NCBI GenBank assembly: GCA_010015745.1
Contig: ML978165.1
Location: 124,001-188,000 of the forward strand
Reading direction: 5' to 3'
Source: Setomelanomma holmii
Lineage: Eukaryota > Ascomycota > Dothideomycetes > Pleosporales > Phaeosphaeriaceae
DNA length: 64,000 nt
Shown: one piece after another, positions 25,183 to 34,880 of the stretch
How the letters are laid out: every line of letters begins with the position of its first letter
Numbering within the stretch: position 1 is the stretch's first letter
Notes under the pieces: model-generated
What the model saw: only the letters and a program-made list of their open reading frames with translations
Database searches by the model: none
Told to the model about the DNA's origin: nothing
Program-made: the position numbers and the translations under genes

Positions 25183-25740
25183 ATGTCGCACCCCACCATA
25201 TGCGCCTTCTGCTACGATTCTATCTTGCGCGTACGTTCAGCATAGAGTGTCCATCACCCAGACTTATCGTCACTTGCTAGCTCGGTCCACCAGCGATGTT
25301 CGTTCTGCAAATTGCTGCATGAAGATGTCATGCGGAATGTTCACAAAATTAAACAGTATGCCACAAAGCACGCGTCGAGCGATGACTCATTGACATGCTG
25401 GCTTACCGACGGCTCGTCCGACATCAGGAAGCCGCAATCCAAGCCCAGCAACGCAGCGTTATATCGATGGAGTGTTCGAACTCTCGGAAGAACAAGAGAG
25501 ATGGGATATATCGTAGCAATATCGTTCCGTGCGATACCGAGGCCCTTGAACACTGCTAGTGATGTCAACTCGAATCTTGATCCCCACACCTTTGAACTTC
25601 CGGAACGCGTCTTCTACTGTTTTCCCGAGGATGATCTTAGGCCGCTCTTGACTCCAATAGAACTGGGGAATAGTATGAACCCGATCTCTGGAGGGCCCCA
25701 GATCGAGAAATGGAACAAAGCTCCTATTGTAGATCTGTGA
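25183..25740 (+). CDS. Truncated HET-domain-type protein (N-terminal part only)
   Basis: Exon 1 (25183-25230) encodes MSHPTICAFCYDSILR; a 63-bp intron (GTACGT to CACCAG) leads to exon 2 (25294-25740), in phase. The joined 164-aa product has two Cys pairs (CAFC, CSFC), then a region resembling the N-terminus of fungal heterokaryon-incompatibility proteins (RVFYCFPEDDLRPLLTPIE, then GPQIEKW). In full-length family members the QIxxW segment is followed by the HET core with its ALSYCWG-type motif. Here a TGA follows 7 codons after EKW and no HET core is found downstream in any frame. So this is a relic or a short stand-alone N-terminal module. Family call is moderate. Confidence 0.5.
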
Positions 25741-26384
25741 CATTAACAGCTTGCAACAACAACCAGGAACGCATCACGGCGAGTCGATGTTTGCCTTTGA
25801 CGACGGGAGTGTGTCCGCAAGGCACGATCTGGCAGCAAGAACCTAGTCGTGTTGTCCAGATAAACCCGGTGTGTAAACCAGATGGACGGTGTTGTAAAGG
25901 AGGGTCCAGAAGTGTCTATGATGGTCCATGCTATCCGAGTGCAGGAAACACTCAGTTTCCCGTTGTGTGCTAGGTAGCTTCATATAACAACAAACCATTC
26001 GATGTCGAGTACATCATCTTCCTGAACAGAATGCTCAACACACGAAATTTCATCACGCCGACCGACAGACTTAGAAATTCCCAAAGATGTTTTGCTCGTG
26101 TCGCTAACGATGTTGTAGTTAGACAATCTATGTGGAGACAAATGCATTTCAGCCTAGATACATTGCTAGTAGACCGCTTGGTCCTGCAGTGGTGAGCGGT
26201 CTCTTGATTTAGTGCTAGGCGTGTCGCGATGGTCATAGTACGTTGAAGTCAGCCAGAAATAGCCACAGTCCCATGACTGATGCCGACGCTCTATGCCAAG
26301 ACTGTCCAGTGGGGACGTATTGCGCTGCATCAGTGTTGCTGTCGTCCGTCTAAGGGGGACGGAGCGCATTGAGGTTACTCTTTT
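25741..26384. other. Intergenic, possible HET 3' remains
   Basis: About 640 bp. Frames after the HET-like stop hold scattered Cys-rich codons but no recognisable HET core. No gene supported. Confidence 0.35.
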
Positions 26385-26475
26385 AGAGCTTATCTCGACG
26401 AATAGCGCCGATGCTGAGAGTTCTTCGACGAATGACGTCGATATTGAGTTCTCTTCGACGGATAGCGTCGATGTG
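26385..26475. repeat. Short tandem repeat, ~30-bp unit, three copies
   Basis: Three imperfect copies of a unit close to TCGACGAATAGCGCCGATG, at about 26395, 26424 and 26456, lie side by side. They directly adjoin the longer minisatellite. The copies differ by transitions and a few bases. Confidence 0.7.
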
Positions 26476-26850
26476 TTATTGCTGTTTTGTTCTGCAATAG
26501 GCAGTACAACGGGCTCGTGTAAGCCAATCCCTGACCTAGGGATGATCGCGTCAATACACAGTATGTCGTCGCTGTTTTGATCTGCAATGGGCAGTGCAAC
26601 GGGCTCGTATAAGCCAATGATCGTGTCAATATATCGTTGCCTGCTCTGCGCAGTGCAACAAGCTCGTATGAGCTACCCTGGTAGCTAGGAACGATCGTGT
26701 CAATATGTTGTTGCCGTTCTATCCTGCAATAGGCAGTGCAACGGGCTCGTATGAGCCAGACTGTTATATAGGGATGATCGCGTCGATTTGATGTTGCCTG
26801 CAACACGCATTGCAACGGGCTCGTATGGGCCGAGCCGATCTCTGATCTAG
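26476..26850. repeat. Minisatellite, ~60-90-bp imperfect unit, about five copies
   Basis: A core near CAGTGCAACGGGCTCGTATG recurs at about 26501, 26591, 26650, 26732 and 26807, with spacing of 60-90 bp. Most units also carry GATGATCGCGTC or GATCGTGTC and a TGTTGCCG/TGCTGTTTTG segment. The array abuts the stop codon of C2H2 paralogue 2. The gene's last codons (RRDHL) read, on the plus strand, GATGATCGCGTC, the same word as in the repeat. Confidence 0.8.
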
Positions 26851-27513
26851 AGATGATCGCGTCGGACGTGTCTCATCATGTTGTCCTTTCTCTTGAAGGT
26901 TCTATGACAATTCGGAATTTGGCATTCAATGGTGGCTGTGTAGCCATCTGAGTGTACTGCTCGATGGTGCCGCTCTAGATCAGCCCTGAGACTGAAGGCT
27001 TGCTGTGTGCATCTGGGCATGACGCATTGGAAGCGACGGTTGTGTTTGCGATTCTTGTGTTTGCTACGGGCTTGATGTTAGCATAAGCTACAGGAGAGAG
27101 CTCAAAGATACTTGCTTCAATTCGCATTGCCTGGCGAAGGTGGCTTCACATTCCATACACTGGAAGAATGGGTTCGCCAGATATGGCGGACCTAATGATG
27201 TCTGATGAGGCTTCTTGGATTTGTCGGCTAGAGAGCAGCCAATGAAGTCCTCGGATCGGAGAGTGTCTAGGCATGTTGGTGTTGATTCGACGTCGTTGGT
27301 CAACGGTGGTGTCGAATCTGGTGTCACGGGGGAGGGCCTGGTATCCTCAAAAGAGTTTAGAGAGGCGATCTGCCTAGGCGTGGCGGGATCAGGTCGATCT
27401 GACCTATATTGCGGACCGTTAGACTCATCTGTTGTCGCCGTATAGCTGAGCAGCCCGTCATTCAGATATGGTAGGTGAATGACGGGATTGAGTCCGAGTT
27501 CAAAGTCATATGG
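26847..27513 (-). CDS. C2H2 zinc-finger protein, paralogue 2 of 4, with GC-AG intron (5' end unresolved)
   Basis: Exon 1 ends at 27116 and exon 2 runs 27063-26847. The only donor that keeps the frame is GCAAGT (GC-AG class), phase 2, 52 bp. The conserved N-terminal motif is PYDFELGLNPVIHLPYL at ~27513. Finger 1 is CMECEATFARQCELN, then KHKNRKH after splicing. Finger 2 is CVMPRCTQQAFSLRADLERH, ending HHRAVH. Finger 3 is CQIPNCHRTFKRKDNMMRH, ending RRDH. Spacing matches paralogue 1 exactly, including the C-x2-C-x12-H-x4-H first finger. Upstream of the motif the frame stays open for ~240 nt without any ATG. The stop lies at the edge of the minisatellite. Confidence 0.68.
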
Positions 27514-27752
27514 TGAGAATATTGTTCCAGGTTGTGGATGAAGAGACGAGAAATCATGTCGCGTTTGATGTTGCCGGGCGGTATATTCGGGAGGGTGGTG
27601 TTCCTCACTGGAGTCAATGAAAGCAGGTTTTGCATATCCAGGTTGTGGATAACTCTCCGCTGTTCTTAATCCGCAGCACTGATCAGGTGCTAGATACCGG
27701 TTGGGTGTTAAATAAGTTTGGTGAACGGAAGGGAGCGTAAGAAACGATGAAG

Positions 27753-27780
27753 TGGCGGAAACTCGTCAAAGTTTCCGCCA
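27753..27780. repeat. Perfect inverted repeat upstream of C2H2 paralogue 2
   Basis: TGGCGGAAAC (27753-27762) and GTTTCCGCCA (27771-27780) are perfect 10-bp arms around an 8-nt loop. It takes the position held by GGCGAAG...CTTCGCC in paralogues 3 and 4, with both arms changed together. Possible stem-loop or palindromic binding site. Confidence 0.75.
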
Positions 27781-28349
27781 ACGACGAAGGAAAGAGGACC
27801 AAAGACAACCTCACGGCAGCCACCTGATAGGCGGCGCCGCGGGGAGAAGAGATGTCGCAGAGAAAAGAGTAAAGAAGCAGTGATGACGGGCCCAATTCGA
27901 TCAAAAGTAGGGTTCAGAGTGAAGGACCGTAAGGCTGAATTGAGAGGCAGGAATGTGCCATACAGCCCACATTATGTATGCCTGTGCTGTTTGGAGGCAT
28001 GCCATGGGCGGTGCAGCTAGCGGGGAGTGGCTTGCGGTCATGGGAAGTCCCTCGGCCAATTGAAAGGGACGGCGTGCGTGGGGTGCCTCGAGTTGCATGC
28101 AAAGTTCATGCGGTGGTGGAGCGGCGCTAAGCGATGCGCAAGGCTGAGCTCCATGGTATGCCTCCGCACTTCTCGATCCGTACACGATGAGTTTGGTGCA
28201 GCTGCGAGCTTGAGTTCGCTTCGCCCATATCACGATCATGGAACACAGGAGCAAGCATGAGGATCGTTAACAAAGCATGTATTGACTCGACTCGGTCTAC
28301 AACGAACTTCCAGAGCGCATGACTCGCGAACCTTATTTTCAACAACCGC
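27781..28349. other. Intergenic
   Basis: About 570 bp between the inverted repeat of paralogue 2 and the stop of paralogue 3. Long overlapping frames on the minus strand have no recognisable content. Confidence 0.4.
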
Positions 28350-29018
28350 TCAATGTTCTCTTTTGACATGCCTCAGCATGTTATATCTTCTCGAGAAAGT
28401 CTTGCAACACCCTGGAACACTGCAATGTACGGCCGGCACAAGGCCGTGGACAGTATCCATATGTCGCTGCAGACCTGTTTTCAGTCCAAATGGACGCTGG
28501 GTACAGCCCTCAATTGGGCACCGGAATCTTCGGTGGTGAATGCAAACCAAGTGTGTGCTGAACGATCTCGGGTTAGCAGGACGGAATGACTAAAAGCCGA
28601 AGGAAGCTTACTTGAGATCGCACAGTCGCTCGAAAGTCGAACTGCATTGTTTGCAATCATATAGAGATACCACGGATTCGGGAGATGTGTTCAAGGGTGT
28701 CGACGTTTGATCGATGGGTGTAGAGAAAAAGGTGCTGGCCGGAGTAACAGGTTGGGTCGTCTCGGTCGTACTTGAACGTCTTTCGTTGTCCCCGGCCTGT
28801 TCGCGAGGTGGACGACTTTCGGATATCAGTTCGGCAGACGATTCAGGGCCGATCGCGAGGACTGATGGCGGCAGCTGGAATACAGAAGCAACAGTGCAAG
28901 CTTCTGTCTCTATCATGGGATTCTTGGTCGTTATTGGTGTTGTGTGAACAGGTGCCCAGAGGTTGGTGAGATATGGCAGGTGAATGTCGGGATCGATATC
29001 GAGTTCGACATCATGCTG
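28350..29018 (-). CDS. C2H2 zinc-finger protein, paralogue 3 of 4 (5' end unresolved)
   Basis: Exon 1 ends at 28612, exon 2 is 28557-28350; intron 54 bp, GTAAGC donor, phase 2 at the same place in finger 1 as in the other copies. The N-terminal motif is QHDVELDIDPDIHLPYL. About 100 Ser/Thr/Pro/Glu-rich residues follow, then finger 1 CKQCSSTFERLCDLNTH ending CIH. Finger 2 is CPIEGCTQRPFGLKTGLQRH and finger 3 is CSVPGCCKTFSRRYNMLRH. Probably a nuclear DNA-binding protein. The first in-frame ATG (28916) lies after the conserved motif, so either translation starts late or an upstream exon supplies the start. Confidence 0.68.
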
Positions 29019-29100
29019 AGAAACGTATTTTGATGTTGGATCGGTAGATACATACGTATAATTAAGTGGTCGAGAAAAGGCCGTAACGATCAGAACAAGC

Positions 29101-29125
29101 GGCGAAGACGGTGAAGGCCTTCGCC
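29101..29125. repeat. Inverted repeat upstream of C2H2 paralogue 3
   Basis: GGCGAAG (29101-29107) and CTTCGCC (29119-29125) are perfect 7-bp arms. An alternative overlapping pairing, GACGGTGAAGG with CCTTCGCCGTC (29107-29128), gives 11-bp arms with one G-T pair. It lies ~80 bp 5' of the conserved N-terminal motif. Confidence 0.75.
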
Positions 29126-29690
29126 GTCACAAAGGAAAGATAAGAAAATAGCGCTGCAACGCCGATGCCACCGAAGGCGCGGTGGGAGGGAAATTTTGCT
29201 ATCAGAAGATGTCGTAAGCTATCGTGAGGACATAGAATAAGAATATTTGAGAGAAAGGCCTCCCCAACAATCGGCCAAAGGCCGCTGTGAGAGAAATGTG
29301 GTATTCGAGATTGAGACGACGTACCCGGACTAAATAGCCAGACCGTGGGAGGCACACCATCGAAGCTCCAAGGGGCCGAAGGGCTTGTCCATTTTCGACC
29401 AATCAGTGAGGCGATATGCCTCCTCATGCAAGCTAAGCCAAGGGCGTTGTGGCTGATCGACAAAAGTGGCGCAAGGCCGAGGGACTGTATTATGTCTCCC
29501 GAAGTCGGCAAGTACCGAGTTCAACCAAAATGGGATGTCCAACTGGGACTCCACATCGAGTTAAAAAATAGTTCGAAAGTTCATGACGTCGAGTCTATTG
29601 ATCCTCAGATGCACAACGCGAGCATGAGGACAGAAAGGTAGGGTAATGATTGAGTGCATTTCATTTGACCGAGGTCTCGAAATATCTATG
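29126..29690. other. Intergenic
   Basis: About 560 bp upstream of paralogue 3 and downstream of paralogue 4. A 149-codon minus-strand frame (29062-29511) begins with a non-ATG codon and matches nothing recognised. Confidence 0.4.
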
Positions 29691-30402
29691 TCATGAGGTC
29701 GCATGTTGCCTCCTTGAGTGCTGCTTGCGCATATGCCTCTTGATATTATCTTCCCTTGAGAAACGCTTTGTACATGCTGAAGCAGGACAATGATAGACAA
29801 TCCTGTCTTCCTTCGTGCTGTACTTCGCGTCAATATGACGCTTAAGGTCTGCGAGGAGGCCGAACGGACTTTGCGCATGGGAACAGTCTTCGAAAGGACA
29901 TCTTACACGTTTGTCGTGGACTCGAATAACGTGTTTGCTGCAGTTTCAATCAGCATAAAATTGAAGTGATTCCTTGCTAATCGATGAACTCTTCTCAAAT
30001 CACAGCGTCAACGGTATGGCTCATTGCATGACCTCCAGCTGCATGAAAGTTCTCTGCTTCGACAGAAGATGGAGGCGATAATCGTGATAATGCAACCGAG
30101 ATGCTAGATGGCGTATTATCCGATAACTTGTCCGTGATAGTGGTATCACGTCCGAGAGCATCTCGTTCTCCCGGAAGCATGCAAGAGGTTGGACCGCATG
30201 ATAATTTGCCGGTAGCGGTGGTAGCTCCCAGAAAAGACGTGCCAGAGTGATTACTGGCTGGCGGCAGCGTTTCGAGGAAATGTGTTGCGTGATTCTCCTG
30301 AAAAATCGACCGTGAAGTCTCGGTCGTGAGATACGGCTGACGCAGTACGGGGTTGATGTTGTACTCCACCTCCAACGGAGAGACAAAGAAGAAGTCATGG
30401 TG
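29691..30402 (-). pseudogene. C2H2 zinc-finger paralogue 4 of 4, first finger lost
   Basis: Exon 2 (29937-29691) is intact. It starts in the same phase as the other copies (KHVIRVH), then has finger 2 CPFEDCSHAQSPFGLLADLK and finger 3 CPASACTKRFSREDNIKRH, ending RKQHSRR. The acceptor CTGCAG follows a CTGAT branch site. The upstream frame carries the conserved motif (SPLEVEYNINPVLRQPYL) and a Ser/Thr-rich stretch, but it runs to a stop at 29995 without the CxxC half of finger 1. It has no GT or GC donor in phase 2. So the two parts cannot be joined into the family protein. I take it as a decayed copy; an unannotated small exon is the alternative. Confidence 0.6.
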
Positions 30403-30520
30403 CTCATTTAGTCGAGTTAGATGGAGATGGATGGATTCTCGCCCTTTGATATAGCCCGAACAGCCCTTGTTCTGGATATGATCGAAGTGCGGAGTGATGG
30501 AAATAGTGAATAGCTCGGAC

Positions 30521-30546
30521 GGCGAAGACTGGTGACGGCCTTCGCC
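30521..30546. repeat. Inverted repeat upstream of C2H2 paralogue 4
   Basis: GGCGAAG (30521-30527) and CTTCGCC (30540-30546) are perfect 7-bp arms around 12 nt. Sequence inside and around it (GGCGAAGACTGGTGACGGCC) is close to the element of paralogue 3. Confidence 0.75.
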
Positions 30547-31087
30547 AACACTGATGAAAAGGAGAAGAGAGTAACGTTGCTCAATGCCTACAGGTCGGCG
30601 CAGCGGAATGAGTATCAGGATGTGTAGGTGACGCCGAGAGCGTCTTCAGGCGCAAAAAGTGGACGGTCTGGTTGTCGCAACGCTTGTTGTCGAGCGCTCT
30701 CAAGAGATTTGATAAAGGTCTTTGCGGTCTCAAAAGCTCGACAGATAGCCTCGCGGCTGCAGCGAGTTGGTCGTACTATCGCGCAAGCAGGCCCAGCCCC
30801 AAGGTCATATATGTCAAGTCGTCTGGGAGGCATTCCATGCCACAGGCTTGCAGGACCAAGATTGGCGGGCCACCTGTTCGTATTTCGTGCCAATCATCAA
30901 CCTTAAGCAACCGAGAGGCATGCACTGCCGAGCTGAAAACGTCACGCTACAGGCCAAGACTTGTGGCGGCTCCCACACGCAAAGCTGAAGACGGACGTGG
31001 AATGCCTCCAGCGACGTTGTACCTTCCACTCTTACAAATACAAGATACCGTCTTCTAGTAATTGAGTGTTGTTTAGCGAATCAAAGC
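30547..31087. other. Intergenic
   Basis: About 540 bp. A 92-codon minus-strand frame (30615-30893) starts without an ATG and has no recognised domain. Not reported as a gene. Confidence 0.4.
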
Positions 31088-33063
31088 CTAAGCATCAAGA
31101 TCCGCCCATGGCCTCTTACACAACCTCCCCGTCTCATCCGGCGCCCACTCCTCACTCCCCACACAACTAATGCACCAAAGCACCGGGTCCGGATCATTCA
31201 CCTGCTTGATCTCATTCAGCCTCGCATAATCAGGACCATAGAAATCATACTGCCAATTCGGATCGAGGGGGTCGCCCTCATTCTGATACGCCCCACTCTC
31301 CGGCGCCATCCCTTTCAACAACTTCACCTGCTCATACGTCATCCGGTCAAACACCGGCTGAGCCTCCGTAAACTTGTCGTTATCCCTGAATCCTTCAGAT
31401 ATGATGAAGTGAATAACAGTATCCGCCCATGCCGGAATCACAGAGACACTACCATCTCTACCTGTCTAGTTGTTTGCGATGAGATGTGGCTGAAGTACTT
31501 GGCCTGCCATCGATTGACCTGGAGCTGGAGCTGCGAGCTCTTGCAGCACACTTGACAGGCGTTATTGGTCAGTCAAAGACCTAGCGGGACGGAGGCACGA
31601 TCCGAGTGTTACACCACTGGTTGCCGCGGGTTCGTTCATGATGGTCGAATTTCAGAGAGAAGAGTAGTCCGGGTACCATGTAACGTCTGACTGGTAGTAT
31701 ATAACCGTTCCGTTCAGTGGATCGAGCTTCGCTTTGATGGGTGCGAAGAGTGCCTCAGAAGTGCCATTTGGTTTGTTGAAGAGGTTGAATCCCCATTCCC
31801 AGGTCCAGGAAACGGCTCCGGGTACTGCGGCTGGTGGGAGAATGAATGAGTAGCCTTCTAGTCCTGCGGCCTTCATTCGTGGCAACTCGGACATGATGTA
31901 TGCCACAAGGTCCCAGAATGCAGTCTGATTGCTGGCATTAAGTCCAGATAGCGCGAAGTTGTGGCGGGTGCCTTGTGGTAATGGATAGGCCTTCATGGTC
32001 ACAAATGTCATGACGCCGAAAGTACCTCTGCCTCCGCCACGAAGGGCCCAGAAGAGGTCAGAATTGACGCAAAGGTTTGCGGTGCATAGTTCTCCGTCTG
32101 GAGTGACGATCCGGACCTCGAGCACATTGTCAATGGCTAGACCGTAATCGCTTGGAAGAGGGCCATGACCTATTCGATCAATTAGGCTGACACCAGAAAG
32201 GGTGTTCACTGAAGTCAAGCGTACCACCACTACTAAAGTGTCCAACTATGCCCACTTCTTCTGGGGACCCAGCGACGACTACCGCATTGTACTTGGCGGT
32301 TGCTTCATAGACTTCGCGACCCCTCATCCCTGCTGCGATCGTAAATGCCATCTGTCTAGAGTTCCGCGGACATGACTCGGGGATGAAGTTGTCGTGGTAC
32401 TGTATACCTCGCATATAGTGCGTCCATACACTGCCAATGTCAGAATTACTTCGAGCCTGAATGTCCTCATTCCTACAGCTTACGATAAGCTGCCGAACGC
32501 AGTAGTTCTACCCTGGTAACTGTGCCCTGTACTCTTGACGTTCAACCGAACATTCTTTTCCTTAGCGACCTTGATCGCAGCGACTACATGGTCCTCTGAT
32601 GTTGCATTGACACTGTATACAGGGTAGCTACCGATGCTATACCCTTTGCTTCCAGCAGTCACGTCACCTGTGACACTTGTGCCGTTCGGGAAGATAGGAG
32701 GACCGGAATTGTTAGCCACCATGGGTCACCGATACTGATGGGATCCAAAGCATGGAAGGTGGAGCTGAACCAGCTACCACGAACGGTCTTGCAAGCTTCC
32801 GTATCGTCGTCAGGCTGGTCTTTGTAGCAGAGGGAGCCGAGTGGAACGGCTTGGATCAGATTGCCGGAGAGCGTGTTGTTTAGTGCATCGAAGTCGCTTT
32901 TCGAGGGCCAGCATGGGTCACCTGGAACCTAGCTAGAGTCAATCGGAGTATGAGAATGGGGCATGTGGTGACTTACGCATTTGCAGTCCTCATCGAGTGT
33001 TACAGTCGTAGGCGCGCTCCTGACATGGACGAGGAGCAGAGAAAGGAAATAATGCGAATGCAT
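31088..33063 (-). pseudogene. Berberine-bridge-type FAD oxidoreductase, pseudogene
   Basis: The start exon (33063-32977) encodes a signal peptide (MHSHYFLSLLLVHVRSAPTT), so the ancestor was secreted. FAD-binding type-4 motifs follow (VKSTGHSYQGR; GSPEEVGIVGHFSSGG joined to HGPLPSDYGLA by a 55-bp intron at 32170-32224; ALRGGGRGTFGVMTFV). The BBE C-terminal domain has MAPESGAYQNEGDP and LWCISCVGSEEW. Introns at 32929-32976 and 32431-32483 are also normal. Lesions: a frame break near 32715 between ISIGDPWW and NNSGPP, best fixed by one missing base; and three in-frame stops, TGA after YPDYSSL (31652), TAA after RSLTDQ, and TAG after HLIANN. Flanking codons keep the family sequence, so decay is recent. 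Relatives oxidise sugars or alkaloid and polyketide intermediates. Confidence 0.85.
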
Positions 33064-34012
33064 AATGGTCAGGAAAGTGAGCTCGACATGCGTTCAAGTT
33101 GGCTTCCACCCTCGTTACCTGCGATGCATTATATACGACAGCCGTACACATAGCGCTTCTTCGTAGTCATTTTCGCGTCGATCGCTTTCAGCGTTAAGCA
33201 CAGCCGTGTGAAGATCAAGTATCTAGGAACCAAAGTTGTTCCCATTCCGACGGTAGCTTCGGCAAGTCGGATTACCTAGACTGGAAAGAACTAAAGAACT
33301 ATGTGACAATCAATGCATCCTCATAGGCCTTCTATGTACGAAGGCGTGTTCTTTGGCCAAACAAGCATACGGCAGTACGCCTGACAACCAAGGCTTGTCC
33401 TGCGAAGCCATGCTGTGACGTACTGAGCTTAGATGCGATAGGTTGAGCCATGAACCAAAAGCGTGGCTGGGTAAAGGACTACAGGTATCCCGATTAGGTG
33501 AAGCGGTCAATCAGTGATCTGCAGAGCTCCACGATCGGATCTCGGGCAGCTGCCAAAGCTCTGTCCAATCTTAAAATCCGAATTTCATTCAAGGCTGGCG
33601 AGATTGCGCTCAATCTTTGAAAGCGCTTTGGGGAGGTTCGAGTGGATGGAATCATGGTAAGGTGCTGGCTACGGCGAAGCAGCAGAGACCAGCATGGCAG
33701 GATTTATTGCTGTACATATTCGTGAATCACGGTGACTACGTACTCGAGATGGAAACATACCTTGACGAGCTGTGTCACACCGTGTCTGTCGTCTAGCTTC
33801 TGCATCCCGAGCTGTTCATGTGTCGGTAAAGCCGCGATCTAAATGAGTTCTCGCTCCCGGCGATCATTCTCTCTCTGGTCTTCGATATCTTTAGAGGCAG
33901 CAGTCACAGCTAGAGAAACTATGTACGTTAGCTTTCTGATAGACCAATTGCTTCCTAGACGAATCTGGTTGGTGTGGAACCGCTGTCCGGGTCGAGCCAA
34001 GGGCTTTTTGAT
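33064..34012. other. Intergenic
   Basis: About 950 bp of sequence with only short contradictory frames. No gene or repeat seen. Confidence 0.4.
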
Positions 34013-34880
34013 TCACGACAGTGCCTTGTCGACAGTACCAAGATGTCGAATGCGGTTGACCTCGTCGACAGCGGCTCCGTAGGTCGAATTTATGAGGGCG
34101 TGTTTATTGTCCGTGAAAACAGTGAGTTCTGCTAAGTGATGTTCACCAACGATGACATCGTGATGAAGTCCCTCCAATAGGAAGAAGTCGACGATGGCGG
34201 CCGACTTGCTCCGAGGCGCACCGTTCGAATCGAAGTGTGACCCAATTGACATGGTCGTCCGCACGAACCCGTTACAATCCACGACAGCACCGTTGGCAAG
34301 CTCTATACTCTCTTTGGCCGGGTGGAGAGTGAAACCCCTCTCCAACGCGAAGTATGGAGACATGAGGTCGACCTCTGAGCCAGAGTCTGGAGTTGCAACC
34401 GCAATTTCATGATTGATATCGCAGAAGAGGTACTTCCTCGGCTTGCCCACAAAGTATACAGACGGTGTACGCGCCAGTGGCTGCGTATTGTTAACCATCA
34501 TATGCCTGTTGTTCTTCATGATCTTTGTGTCGTCAAGCGTCAAGGAGAGGCATTCCCATAACGACTGCTCGAAGTGGATATATTGATGTAACTCATCAAA
34601 CATGCCATATGTGCGGTGCCAATCCCACCATTCTTTCCAGCTAAAAGCATCGTATTAGACGAGATCCTGTTCCAATAAGATATCGTACGTATCGCGCATG
34701 GTATCGGAAACTTACTAGAGGCACTCCCTGTATGTCTTCAGGTTGCCATGATGGCGGGAAAGGCACGACCATGGAGCCACCATGACCCAGGCCAGGCTTA
34801 ACAGGCGTAAGGCCTGGCGACCTCGGTATACATTCGTCAGGATCATAATAATCCATTGTCATGCGTAGTCCGTAGATCAT
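34013..34880 (-). CDS. Retropepsin-like aspartyl protease domain protein, possibly damaged
   Basis: The main frame (34603-34013) contains ATPDSGSEVDLMSPYFALER, the D-[ST]-G signature of retropepsin-type proteases. Next come a strand rich in small residues (ELANGAVVDCNGFVRTTM) and HHDVIVGEHHL, which matches the DVILGxxxL flap/core segment of this fold. An upstream part (ATG at 34880, MIYGLRMTMDYYDPDECIPR) and a linking WKEWWDWHRTYGMFDELHQY segment belong to the same family. But the GTAAGT donor at ~34706 and TTTTAG acceptor do not join in phase, so the N-terminal part may be frame-shifted. No reverse transcriptase, integrase or LTR is seen nearby, so this is likely a host family, not an active retroelement. 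Confidence 0.55.

Noticed and set aside
24812..25393. 193-codon plus-strand frame
   Set aside because: Begins without ATG and reads out of frame through the HET-like exons; the spliced HET-like model explains the Cys-rich parts better.
29062..29511. 149-codon minus-strand frame with hydrophobic stretches
   Set aside because: Runs through the upstream element of C2H2 copy 3 in a different frame from the conserved motif; no start or domain.
30615..30893. 92-codon minus-strand frame upstream of C2H2 copy 4
   Set aside because: No ATG, no domain; overlapping plus-strand frames are equally long.
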